A stretch of 60,000 nt of DNA, from NCBI GenBank assembly GCA_949358305.1, contig OX442315.1, positions 15,838,427 to 15,898,426 on the forward strand, written 5' to 3'. How positions within the stretch are numbered: position 1 is the stretch's first letter; each line of letters begins with the position of its first letter. The notes beneath the pieces were generated by a model. That model had not been told where the DNA came from. It worked only from the letters and a program-made list of their open reading frames with translations, and searched no databases. This DNA comes from Strigamia acuminata (lineage: Eukaryota; Arthropoda; Chilopoda; Geophilomorpha; Linotaeniidae). This document shows, in pieces, positions 33,859 to 45,900 of the stretch. The position numbers and the translations under genes were made by a program.

Positions 33859-35189
33859 TGTAAACGCGCCTTTACTGCCAAAATAGAAAAAATAGAAAGA
33901 AAAAGAAACATTTGTATTTTCATTGTTGTTCATGTAAAATCAAACTAAATTTATTTAAAATGTTAGTCTATATAAGATCTATGCACCTTTTGGATTGTCT
34001 AAATTTGATTGATTTTTGATTTCCAGACATATTTAAGCCTATTCTGACGTCAGAATTTGTCTGAATGCGTACACAATGTGATAATGGCGAATTAATTCTT
34101 GTATATGGTTTTGCTCCTATCTGTTTAATTGTTCCCGGTTTTCTCGTATTCATTTCCTGTCTAATTCATTAATTGTGCATTAAAAAAAAACATTTAATTA
34201 ACGGAGCTTAATATCGCATTGTGAGAATAAACCACTCAAAAGAAATGATTAAATTTAAATTTGTATTCTCAGCAATTTTGTAATGAATTCTGGCCTAATC
34301 TTTTTTGTAGTGGATGTTTCACTTGCATGCAAGTTCAAGCTTCGATCTAACTCATGTGGCAGCCATTTTCAATTTGGCTGTAAGAAAGAACAACAGCCGA
34401 TATCATAGTTTTTGTTCTCGAGATTTTTGATGATGGTTTATGGCTATGGGGTGTTCTACACCCCCAACTTTGACAGGTGTGTTTACAGTTTGTTGATGTT
34501 ATCTGAGAGGCCCCATATGTGGAGCACTCCTTGTTGAAAACTAGGTAATAAAACACTTGGAGAAAAGAGCTCGAGCAGTGAGCATCGTCTAAAATCTCTC
34601 TATTTTTACCATACAAAATACAACTCCAGAAGAGAGAAAGACACCTCAATTTGCGACGAGGATGGGATAAGCGAATTCAGATAGCTTCTAGTGACTTTTT
34701 GGTGCTTTTTGTGTGCTTTCGACCACTTCTGTCCACGCCACTCCAGTGCAGGCTCATTCTCCTATTCGTGTGAGTTTTTACAAGTGAAATTTTTCAATTT
34801 TTTTCCCATTGTTTCCGTGTGCCATGGCTGCCCTGAAGGGAGCGCCACGCGAGTTCGATTGGTCTACGTCGAGGTCTAGGTCTACGTACACTCGTAATGA
34901 CAACTAGAAAACAGCGAAAGACATCTCAGCTGGTTTTATTGTTCCATCTATTTACAGAAAATTTGAATTCACCTTTTCTAACTTATAATTGCAATTTTTT
35001 CAAAATCCATTATTCTCACACTTTTTTTAACATTTAAAAAAAAATGTTTCTACGATTAACCCTAGAAGTACCAACCTAAAAACAATTCCCTGCTCACCAA
35101 ACCCGGGCCATTTGTTACTATTCGAGGGCTTTTGTAACCAAACAGGAAACGATTAATGGTTATTTAGATAAAAAATTTTTTAAAAAAAA

Positions 35190-35395
35190 AAGTGAAATTA
35201 AAATTTCACTGAAAAATAAAATTTCAATGAATAAAGTGAAATGTTAATCAAAAAAGTAAAATTTCAATGAAAAAAAAGTGAAATTTCAATGGAAAAAGTG
35301 AAATTTCAATGGAAAAATTGAAATTTCAATGGAAAAATTGAATTTTCAATGGAAAAAAGTGAATTTTTAATAGAAAAAGTGAAATGTTAGAGTGC
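35190..35395. repeat. Minisatellite of GAAATTTCAATGGAAAAA units
   Basis: Irregular units of 17-20 bp. The duplicate at 40880-41055 has fewer units, so copy number changed after the spacer duplication. Confidence 0.85.
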
Positions 35396-36254
35396 CCGTT
35401 TTGATTAAGAACCGCGGTTCTTATTTGGTAAAATACTGTTTTTCATGATTGTGAAGAAATTTAACCAATTCGTTATTCGTTCAAAAAGTAAAACTAAAAT
35501 GTGGTGGCAGCCATCTGGCGGCGCGCACAAAAGTTATGTGACGATGTTACAGCATTCATTAAAGCACATGTCACCCGTACATCGTTGTTCTTTAACCTGA
35601 ACTCTACAAAAAATAATTGAGATTGAATTAAAAATTAGTAAGTAAACGAATAAATTTTGTGAAAATTTTATTTGAATTTTTGAATCTATTTTTTTTTTTA
35701 TTGTTTATTATGATGTTTAATGAAAATAAAATAAAATCTCCGAAAGAAAATTTCGTTAGTTTTCGAGAAAAAAATAAAAATACTTTTGGAGGTCATAATT
35801 GATCCTAGTTTAGGGCGGGAAGGGTTAAAGCACCCTGTACAAAGACCCCTGTCCTTAGCATTTTATTTACAGGATTTTCTCCCCTTTCGCCTCTCTTCCC
35901 CTCCGGAAGAAGAAGTAAGAAACAACACAAAGAAAATATAACACGTGGGCCATTTAGGGTGGGGATAAAAGGTCACACAAACTGATTCCAAAGTTTACTC
36001 GTTAGATTTAAGACTTCGTCACCTCGTCTTCCATGAGCACTGACCACGTTATGACTTTCTTTCATTAAACATTAAACATTTCATTCAATTTCTGCGATTT
36101 GCCGATAATCTAAAGAATACATCATTGTCCCCTTTCACGACAGCCTTGACCCCAATCGTATCTGCGCGTGCATCGCGTATTCGCAGCTGAGGGTATGTCC
36201 ACTTTTCTTGTCAGTGACCAGTGACCATCCACCTTTCGACCACCCTGCAGCAAA

Positions 36255-38541
36255 ATGAATTTGGAGGTAAGAATATACTATGATAAACTTCAGGAAGTTT
36301 GTTGTCAGACATTTTTTTGGAAATCGAAAACAAAGTCAATGCGAGGTTTTTGAGAATGAAATTAGAAAATTATCGATTGTTTGTTGGAAATGTAAAAATT
36401 GATGAGTTTTATCCTGGGAACTTTTTGGTTCCAGAATCCAGCTGCGCATGCACTAGCAATCTGAATTTGCAGTTTGACTTTTCTGTTGATTTTTTATATA
36501 AATTCATTCCTGTGTGATAGTTTTGGGTTTGTGGTTATGAATCTAAAATTTCAAACCGAAAATCAACAAAAAACAAAAAAAAACAGCAAGACAAACTAAC
36601 CCACAACAAAATATCTACACCACACAACAATTCCATTTCCAATATACTTATAGGCTTAACGGAAGTTTTTATAAGTGAAAAGTACCTGCCGCAAACTCTC
36701 TATTAATCCTGCGCACTTTCTTTCAAGTGGGAGGTCGTGCCAATTGTGACGATTCTATCTTTAAAGGTACCGTACTGCCTCGTTTAAACGCCTGGGTTCA
36801 TTTAGACGCCGGGCCCGAATAAACGCCGGGGTTGGGCGGCGTTTATTGCACTGTGCGCCGCCCGGAACCGACTTTACCGGGAGGGGGTCGGCCCAAAAAA
36901 AGAATTAAACGCCCGGGCGTTTAAATGAGGCAGTACGGTAAATATTTAATTACCAAAGAGATAAAACTACATTGCCCACCGTCTCCCACTGCCCAACCCT
37001 CACCTTACCCTCACGATGACATATTAATAAAAGTAAAAGTGGGGCTAAATTGTATGGTTTCTTGGTGGCCGTGGGCATAGTTTGTCATTGTTTTAACTCA
37101 TTTGGGGGTATTTGAAGTGGGGGATAAAGGCAAAAAAAGTTGGGGTAATTCTAACAAAAACTTTTATATTGTTATGGCTTTCTAACATTAAAAAAAACAC
37201 AATTTGTTCTCTTATTTTAGGACGTAAACAGGCTGCTGATTGAAAACCAAATTTCTGGTTTTTGTGTGTATCCACCAATAATGGTTCACTCAAATAAAAG
37301 TGATGGTCGACGGCCATCAAAACAGAAGCAATGCCAAAGGACCCTTTTTGATCGAATTACCAGCAATGTGATCAAATCAATGGAGAAAGAATGTGAACTG
37401 GTGACTGAAGTGGATCTTCGAGTTGAGGTTAAAAAGTTTACTTATAAGCCAAACTTCTGGATTCGGACTTTGAATAAACACTGGACAAATGATATATCGA
37501 GTAAACTCAAGTTTGTGCTACCGAAAGACGTGATAGTGATAGCTTCCACCATGATTTATACTAAACCTAAAAACAATTTAATCCAGGACATTTGCACCCA
37601 GCATCGAAAAGTGTATTATCTGTGTATTGAGTGTCTGACATTTGGGAAAAAGACGGACAAATTTCTCTTCCACCTGGGCAAAAGTTTTCGGCACAGAGAA
37701 AAATTCCATCTGTTTTTGACGAAGAGGAATAATTTTTTCGGATCGGATGTAGAGGAAACATTGAAATCAAAGTTTCTTATTAATTTGAAATTGGATGGTC
37801 AAATGGAGCAGAAATTAATTTTCAAAGATCAAAGTCCATTTCTTTTACGCAATGCAACCCAATGCTTGACAATTAAAGCAAACGACAAAGTAACTATCAC
37901 AATCCACCCTTTTAACACACTAAAGATCAGTCATTACTTTGCAAACACTACTCTAACAAATGGGTCTGCAGGATTATTTTCTGAAGTGGGCAAATACTTT
38001 TATGAGCTTACAATTAGAATTCCTCGTATAAATTATTCAACAACATTCATTGTAGCATGTCCTATGTTCTTCAAAGTGATGATTAAAAAGAAAATATCGA
38101 CGTCAATACAAAACAAATGCAAGAACAAATGTCAATTATTTTTATCTGTAAATAATACTGAGTTCACTTTCAAATCGAAATTGAGTGCTGGCAGTTTGAA
38201 AGACATTGCTGATAAAATGATAGCACATGTGGATCCTGTAACTGGAGAATTTCCACGTATTCCCCATCAAACAAAACGATGTGATGTAATGTAGAAATGA
38301 TGTTGAACATTGAACAATAGCTGTATTTGAAAATAGTTTGTTTACAGTATTCTTTGGATTGCATTTGCTGTAGTTCATATTTCATGAGGAATGCAAAAAT
38401 GTATGTGTTTTTAAATGCAACTAATGTTTTAATGATGAATTGTACAATGAACTTACAATATTAACATTTTTATATTTTTATTTATTTTAGCCATGTGATG
38501 TTATAGCTTCAGTGATGAGTGAAGGACCGCCTTGTTGTTGA
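36255..38541 (+). CDS. Unrecognised gene family, member 4 (375 residues), hybrid of members 5 and 3
   Basis: Exons are 36255-36266 (MNLE), 37221-38285 and 38491-38541, ending PCDVIASVMSEGPPCC. Exon 1, intron 1 and exon 2 up to 38016 match member 5 almost base for base (for example KECELVTEVDLRVEVKKFTY, not found in member 3). From 38041 onward the sequence matches member 3 instead (STTFIVACP, KVMIKKK, LFLSVNNTEF), including intron 2 and the downstream spacer. The frame is intact. Private changes are few (for example Asp for Tyr in KANDKVTI). Product function is unknown, as for member 3. Confidence 0.7.
36770..36938. mobile_element. CCGTACTGCC-ended MITE in intron 1 of member 4
   Basis: Ends CCGTACTGCCTCGTTTAAACG and the CGTTTAAATGAGGCAGTACGG mirror, flanked by TA (36768-36769, 36939-36940). 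The GC-rich interior has CGGGCCCGAATAAACGCCGG and GGGCGGCGTTT words. A copy with one or two base changes lies at the same place in member 5 (49348-49516). Confidence 0.88.
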
Positions 38542-38772
38542 TTGTCTGCACAATGATTTAATGTTCGATTATGTAGTTGTCCACAAGTTGAATTAATGTA
38601 CCAGTGTTTCAAATTCTTGAAATGCTTGCCTATCAAGTAAAATTTTTTTTTAAACATTTTTGTTAAATTTCTTAGAAATTTCATCTATTATATTTTAAAA
38701 GAAGAAAACAACGTCATTTTTTAAATATATATTTACCTTTTTTAAGTGTTCAGTGTGAGAGAGAATAAAACT

Positions 38773-39117
38773 ACATTCATGATCATTCATACGCATTTCT
38801 TGTACCAGACGATGGAATTCGCCCAATTCCTGTCGATTTGCATAAACTTTCCTTACCCACATTCGACGTGGGCATCTTTTTTTTGGGGTTTTCCATTGTA
38901 ATAATAAATATCCAGCCATTATTACAATCATCGCTAACACAACGTCAACATCATCATTCATTTTGTTTGTTTTCTCGCCAAATCTCACAAAATCTCGCTG
39001 GAAACGAGATAGCATTAGCTCCGCCTCCGCCCACTTCACTTCATTTCGAACAGAACAAAGCTGTTTCGCGCGTGGAATTTCGCGTGCGACCACTTCTCGT
39101 GCAAAATTTCGCGACAT
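38773..39117 (-). pseudogene. PIF/Harbinger transposase N-terminal fragment, copy 2
   Basis: Duplicate of the 33517-33858 fragment carried along with the spacer. It reads MSRNFAREVVAREIPRAKQL, then RRMWVRKVYANRQELGEFHR. One extra two-residue repeat (AEAEL versus AEL) separates the two copies. Like the first, it lacks the catalytic part. Confidence 0.7.
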
Positions 39118-39294
39118 TGTAAACGCGCCTTTACTGCCAAAATAGAAAAAATAGAAAGAAAAAGAAACATTTGTATTTTCATTGTTGTTCATGTAAAATC
39201 AAACTAAATTTATTTAAAATGTTAGTCTATATAAGATCTATGCACCTTTTGGATTGTCTAAATTTGATTGATTTTTTATTTCCAGACATTTTTA

Positions 39295-39715
39295 CCGTAT
39301 ATACTCGCATATAGTGCGAAATATTTATTGCAAATTTTGGACCTCGAATTGGAGGGTCGCACTATACGCGCATAATAAAATAAAAAATGAAAAAATTGAC
39401 GTATACGTAACGTTTGGACTACGCGCGTAATTCGTACGTATATAACTTTGTTTATCCCGTTTACAACACACAATACGACCAACCGACAATCCAAATAATG
39501 CAAATAATGCAACAATCCAGCAATCCATCATCAAAATATAAGCAAGGAGGAAAATTTTTTTTGATTTTAAAGTTTCCTTTTAAATAAATAAACTTTTCTA
39601 ACCACATTTTGCACTGTTGTGGGACACAAATGTTAATTCGCATTATACGCGCATACATCACTTATTAGCAAAAATGGCGCCTAAAATGGGGGGGTCGCAT
39701 TATACGCGGGTCGCA
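39295..39715. mobile_element. CCGTATATACTCGCATATA-ended MITE
   Basis: Ends CCGTATATACTCGCATATAG and TATATGCGAGTGTATACGG, flanked by TA (39293-39294, 39716-39717). Spacer X has the empty site (CATATTTAAGCC at about 34028), so this inserted after the spacer duplication or was lost from X. No ORF of transposase type is seen. Confidence 0.93.
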
Positions 39716-40879
39716 TTATATGCGAGTGTATACGGTAAGCCTATTCTGACGTCAGATTTTGTCTGAATGCGTACACAATGTGATAATGGCGAATCAATTC
39801 TTGTATATGGTTTTGCTCCTATCTGTTTAATTGTTCCCGGTTTTCTCGTATTCATTTCCTGTCTAATTCATTAATTGTGCATTAAAAAAAACATTTAATT
39901 AACGGAGCTTAATATCGCACTGTGAGAATAAAACACACAAAAGAAATGATTAAATTTAAATTTAGATTCTCAGCAATTTTGTAATGAATTCTGGCCTAAT
40001 CTTTTTGGTAGTGGATGTTTCACTTGCATGCAAGTTCAAGCTTCGATCTAACTCATGTGGCAGCCATTTTCAATTTGGCTGTAAGAAAGAACAACAGCCG
40101 ATATCATAGTTTTTGTTCTCGAGATTTTTGATGATGGTTTATGGCTATGGGGTGTTCTACACCCCCAACTTTGACAGGTGTGTTTACAGTTTGTTGATGT
40201 TATCTGAGAGGCCCCATATGTGGAGCACTCCTTGTTGAAAACTAGGTAATAAAACACTTGGAGAAAAGAGCTCGAGCAGTGAGCATCGTCTAAAATCTCT
40301 CTATTTTTACCATACAAAATACAACTCCAGAAGAGAAAAAGACACCTCAATTTGCGACGAGGATGGGATAAGCGAATTCAGATAGCTTCTAGTGACTTTT
40401 TGGTGCTTTTTGTGTGCTTTCGACCACTTCTGTCCACGCCACTCCAGTGCAGGCCCATTCTCCTATTCGTGTGAGTTTTTACAAGTGAAATTTTTCAATT
40501 TTTTTCCCATTGTTTCCGTGTGCCATGGCTGCCTTGAAGGGAGCGCCACGCGAGTTCGATTGGTCTACGTCGAGGTTTACGTACACTCGTAATGACAACT
40601 AGAAAACAGCGAAAGACATCTTAGCTGGTTTTATTGTCCCATCTATTTACAGAAAATTTGAATTCACCTTTTCTAACTTATAATTGCAATTTTTTCAAAA
40701 TCCATTATTCTCACACTTTTTTTAACAAAATGTTTCTACGATTAACCCTAGAAGTACCAACCTAAAAACAATTCCCTGCTCACCAAACCCGGGCCATTTG
40801 TTACTATTCGAGGGCTTTTGTAACCAAACAGGAAACGATTAATGGTTATTTAGATAAAAAAATTTAAAAAAAAAAAAGT

Positions 40880-41055
40880 GAAATTAAAATTTCACTGAAA
40901 AATAAAATTTCAATGAATAAAGTGAAATGTTAATCAAAAAAGTAAAATTTCAATGAAAAGAAAGTGAAATTTCAATGGAAAAAGTGAAATTTCAATGGAA
41001 AAATTGAATTTTCAATGGAAAAAAGTGAATTTTCAATAGAAAAAGTGAAATGTTA
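40880..41055. repeat. Minisatellite, duplicate of 35190-35395
   Basis: Same GAAATTTCAATGGAAAAA units, with fewer copies than in spacer X. Confidence 0.8.
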
Positions 41056-41798
41056 GAGTGCCCGTTTTGATTAAGAACCGCGGTTCTTATTTGGTAAAAT
41101 ACTGTTTTTCATGATTGTGAAGAAATTTAACCAATTCGTTATTCGTTCAAAAAGTAAAACTAAAATGTGGTGGCAGCCATCTGGCGGCGCGCACAAAAGT
41201 TATGTGACGATGTTACAGCATTCATTAAAGCACATGTCACCCGTACATCGTTGTTCTTTAACCTGAACTCTACAAAAAATAATTGAGATTGAATTAAAAA
41301 TTAGTAAGTAAACGAATAAATTTTGTGAAAATTTTATTTGAATTTTTAAATCTCTTTTTTTTTTATTGTTTATTATGATGTTTAATAAAAATAAAATAAA
41401 ATCTCCGAAAGAAAATTTCGTTAGTTTTCGAGAAAAAAATAAAAATACTTTTGGAGGTCATAATTGATCCTAGTTTAGGGCGGGAAGGGTTAAAGCACCC
41501 TGTACAAAGACCCCTGTCCCTAGCATTTTATTTACAGGATTTTCTCCCCTTTCGTCTTTCTTCCCCTCCGGAAGAAGAAGTAAGAAACAACACAAAGAAA
41601 ATATAACACGTGGGCCATTTAGGGTGGGGATAAAAGGTCACACAAACTGATTCCAAAGTTTACTCGTTAGATTTAAGACTTCGTCACCTCGTCTTCCATG
41701 AGCACTGACCACGTTATGACTTTCTTTCATTAAACATTAAACATTTCATTCAATTTCTGCGATTTGCCGATAATCTAAAGAATACATCATTGTCCCCT

Positions 41799-42958
41799 TG
41801 TAATGAGCTCAAATTTCACTATAAAATAATAGTGAAATTTCTTTCTCATTGGTGCCGCATCGGGACTTATCAAAATTCTACTAAAACTCAACTCTAAAAT
41901 CTTAACTGACTAATCAAAGAAGAAATAATCACTAATTAGTTCTTAAATAAAGGAAAAAGATTTATTCTTGGCTTGAATAAACTAATAGTAAAATACAATT
42001 AAATAATAGGAATTAAAGGTAAAAGTAATAATAATTGAAGGTGAAATGGCGAAAATAATACAAAATAGCGGCGATGGCTTGTCGCTCGCTCTCGAACTTC
42101 GTTCTTCACTCGACGCTCGCTCTCGAACCTCGTTCTTCACTCGACGCTCGCTCTCGGACCTCGATACCCGCTCTCGGACCTCAATGCCCGCTCCAAACTT
42201 CAAAACGGCGTCCAAACTTCACTCTTTACTCACGATGTTCATTCCTGGTTAAACCGGACAAATTTCCGAATTCTTGGTGACTTGAACTCGAACACAATTC
42301 CGTTTCTTCTCTCTCAAAACTCGCAACAGATTCGGACACAATTCCGACTCTTCTTCCTTGATGACTCTGTGGTTGCGGCAAATTCCGCTTTATGTTGACT
42401 GGGACAAATTTCCCAATGAGGATTTCTCATCCAAACAATGGCTGCTTGGCAAGAATGATGATCTCTCCAAACAATGGCTGCTTGGCAAGATGAAAATCCC
42501 ACTGATGAATATGCTCAATCAGCAAGATAAATTTCCCACTACTGGATGTACACAGTAGCAAGAACTCCCACAATAACTTTATGTTATTGTAAGAAATGAG
42601 TCTCAATACTCAAGAACATCTCAAAACTGCTTTAGCAATTTGCAAGAAGGAGTCTAAATACTCAGGCAATCTTTCACCAAATCCACTTGAAGAATTGTAT
42701 TTTCCCAGGGTAGATTTTGTGACTTGTTGCTCTCAAAGTTGATTTTTGACTGAAGATTTTTCCTCATTCTCTGCAGGAAGCATTTCCTGTTACAGGAAGC
42801 TTATGGGCTGGTTGCCCTGGCAACCACCCTCATGTCTTCAAGTTATGCCAGACTTCCTGTTCAGGCATAAAAAATAAACTCAAATAAAAATATGAAATAT
42901 ATAAAATATTTCCAGACACATTTCTGTTCTTCATCTAGTGACCACTAGGGTCACTACA
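41799..42958 (-). repeat. LTR, 3' copy in element orientation (1160 bp)
   Basis: Same length as 47548-48707 and, wherever compared by eye, the same sequence; short frames inside both are identical. It contains direct repeats: two copies of CCAAACAATGGCTGCTTGGC (42430-42485) and imperfect 30-bp units of CTCGCTCTCGAACTTCGTTC type (42080-42185). Confidence 0.95.
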
Positions 42959-42972
42959 CTTCCCCCCTTTTT
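42959..42972 (-). promoter_or_regulatory. Polypurine tract
   Basis: Minus strand AAAAAGGGGGGAAG directly abuts the left LTR, the expected position for plus-strand priming. It sets the element's orientation. Confidence 0.85.
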
Positions 42973-42978
42973 GGGTAG

Positions 42979-45900
42979 TTAGTTCCTAACTTCTCTAAAC
43001 TTCATCGTCGTATCCCGAGGCGAAATCCTTGATGGGGTTTCAGACTCGGAGACCGAAAACTTCAGGTTGTCTTGGGATTTCGTTGGATCATTCCTTGTCG
43101 TAACCGATTGATTCTGTCCAGCGATTACAGATGGTGTCCCGCTCCCAGGACTGAAATCCTGCCATCCGCTTCTTCCGGCAGCTTCCTTCAAGTGACCGGT
43201 CCAGTTGGCTCGAACAGGCAATTGATCTTCAGTTGTGTGTTCAAATGATCTGGAACAGGCATCTTGCAAAACTTTGCCTGAGTCATCTTGGTCATTCTGA
43301 GTTGCAAGATTCATCACTTGTGTTGTCACTGCTGATTGTTGTTGCACCGCTGATGCATTTGTGGCTTCAAAATTAAATGGCTTTTGGCTTTCGATTGTTG
43401 TGGTTTCATTCACTGCAATTTTCTCAATTCCGAGCCTTTGCTTCTGGATTTCCGGTTGACTGTTCGGCAAATCTTCATGTTGAATTCTGAACTCCTCCAA
43501 TAAAAAACTTGCAACTGGCTGTTTTCCTTCAGATGTACTCTTAATTGTAACTGTAGTGGGCACTGTAGCTCTGCTGTCTGAATTGCTACAATCAGATTTT
43601 TTAACAGTATCTGAAAAATTAATCTTGGACTTATTTCCAATTGCAACTGCACTGACAATATGTTTCTGTAGGTCAGTTGATTCAGTGTAGCTTGCGTAAC
43701 TAAGCTTCATTGCAGTTTTAACTTCACTGGACTCCATGAAGTGTTGATCAACTTGGATTATTTGATTTGGTTGCTTTTCCAATAAATTAATTTTTGAAAT
43801 GTTTTCAGTTGTGATTGAGCTGGCAGCAAATTTTGGTAACTCAATTGATTGAGTGTTGTGTTGCTTCAAGTCAATTCTCTGCAAAGTTTTTTCCAAAATT
43901 CTGTTTTCTTTTTCTGTTGGTCGTGGACCTTGTTTTTCAATTTGACCAATTGATGTTAATACTTGGCAATCTTGATTTTCTGGTCGTCCTTTCAATCCTG
44001 TATTTGTATGCTGTTTACTGCAAAGCATCTTGTAATCATCTGTTTGTAGAGGTTTTTCATTTTCATGTTCACTCCTTGTATCTCCAGATGTTTGGATTGT
44101 TTCTACCAGTTTAACTTCAGACCTTTCCTCTAATTGAATCAATTGCTGTTTAGCTTGGATTCTTTTCTTTGGCAGCTTCTCCACTTTTTCTTTGGTGTCT
44201 TGAGTTTCATTTGCCAAATCCAGTCGCTGATAACAATTTTTGATCAAAATTTTTACTTCCTGTAGGTCTTCAGAAGTTATATTTTCCAGTATGTTCTTCA
44301 GAGCCACGATGAAATATTTGGAGGGCCACTCTGAATTCTGCCGACATAATTTCGGTGAAAACGTGGAATCTTGTAACATTACATTATCTGTCAGTCGTTT
44401 GATCACTTTTCGAAGTTGTTTTCGAACAATTTTCGTTTCTCGAACCAGACATTTATTTTCTGATTTTCTAGGATTCCTGGATGAATTTTGATTCTTTTTC
44501 TCTTTTTCCATCACTCTTCCCCCCTTTTTTGGAAATGGTTGAACTTGTTCATCAGTTTCAAAATCTACACTTTTTGGAAAAAGCAATGGATTTTCTTCTA
44601 AGTTTTCAAAAATCAAATTTTCTGTGTCCGATTCGATAATTTTTTCTGCAATCTGTGCATCATCTTGGTTCTTCTTATCATCAGAATTTTGTGTATCCTG
44701 TAGAGGTTGCGCATTTTTGTGAGCTTGCATTTTGTCCGATTTGGACGCACTTTGTGTAATTTTATCACTTTCGACACCCTGTGTGCCTTCTGCATGTCGT
44801 GTGTCTTCTGCACTTTGCACACTTTTTTCTTTTTGTTGTCTACCATCTATGGCTGTTTTTTGGTCATTGAAATTTTCGAAATTGATTGATCTTTGATGGT
44901 GACGATCATTTTCGTTTGGCCAGCCTGCCATACATGTGTCAACTTGTGTTTGGCCAAGTTCTCTGTTTGCTGTGGACATTCTGATGTCATCTGGTTGTTG
45001 GAGGTTCTGCTTGTCCATGACATCAAATAACATTTTCTTCTGAGCAGGTGTTGAGGTTTGGTTATTATCTCTACCATATTTTGTATCGTCATTTCCTCGC
45101 TTTACTGCATTTCCTGTTGAATCCGTAATTGACTGTTCAACTTTCGACTGATGCATGACACTTGCTGTATTCCTAACTGGTGGACACCGTGAATGTGCCA
45201 TGTACCGCAGCTCTTGTGGATCTGGTTTTGACTTCTTTGCGTCTTCCTGAGCTGGTGGAGATGCTTTACGAAAATTTTCGTTTTCAACATGCAATGATGA
45301 TTCCATTGTCTTCCCTTCTACGACGAGTGCTTGATTAAAGCTGTCAATCTTTTCCATTTTTTCAGAAGGTGTCTTTTTTGCAAAATTAATCGAAAATGTT
45401 TTCATTTCTAGAATTAAGCTTTTCCTCGATTCAGACATTGTTTCTGTTTCTTCACCAGATGTAGATAACCTTTTTAATGCCTTCTTGACTGCATCCATTG
45501 CTACTGGCAATGACAATTTTTTGGCAACTTCAGAAAACCTTAAGTCCACTGGTGAGTTGTGTCTTTTCCTTGTGGTTACCTCAGCACTGGTCCCATATCT
45601 TAAAATTTTCTGGTCATCTCTGGATTGACGTTTCGTCTCTGCAGGACTGTCTCTAGTTTCGGTCTGTAAACGGCGACGTACTTCTTGTAATTTAAGTCGG
45701 GTTGGCGAGCGTACTGCTGATAATGCCGTGCTGTCAACTGATTTTCTGGTCGAAGTCTTCTTATCCGCCTTTATTAAACAACCTCTTTCTTCGGTTATTT
45801 CGATTGGTTCTTCGAACAACAATTTCGTGAGATCGCTTTTGCTTCGTGGAATGGATTTTACATTTTCAGATAATGAACGTACTGGAGATGTGGTGCGCGA

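Larger units (their letters stand above)
33292..36254. repeat. Spacer X between members 3 and 4 (segmental duplicate of 38542-48832 minus insertions)
   Basis: Nearly identical along its length to the spacer after member 4. It contains an AATAAA near 33510 (conserved after members 4 and 5, a candidate polyadenylation signal), a Harbinger fragment, a GAAATTTCAATGGAAAAA minisatellite (35190-35395) and the 5' flank of member 4. A segment at 34440-34900 has coding-like frames on both strands, but they occur equally in X and its duplicate and match nothing I know. Confidence 0.75.
38542..41798. repeat. Spacer X' after member 4 (first part)
   Basis: Near-identical to 33292-36110 of spacer X, apart from the MITE at 39295-39715 and small indels. 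Spacer X' resumes at 48708 after the LTR element. Confidence 0.85.

Noticed and set aside
34347-34900. 100-residue minus and 62-residue plus frames duplicated at 40048-40592
   Set aside because: The two copies are near-identical because the spacer was duplicated, so conservation is uninformative. No motif or splice logic was found.
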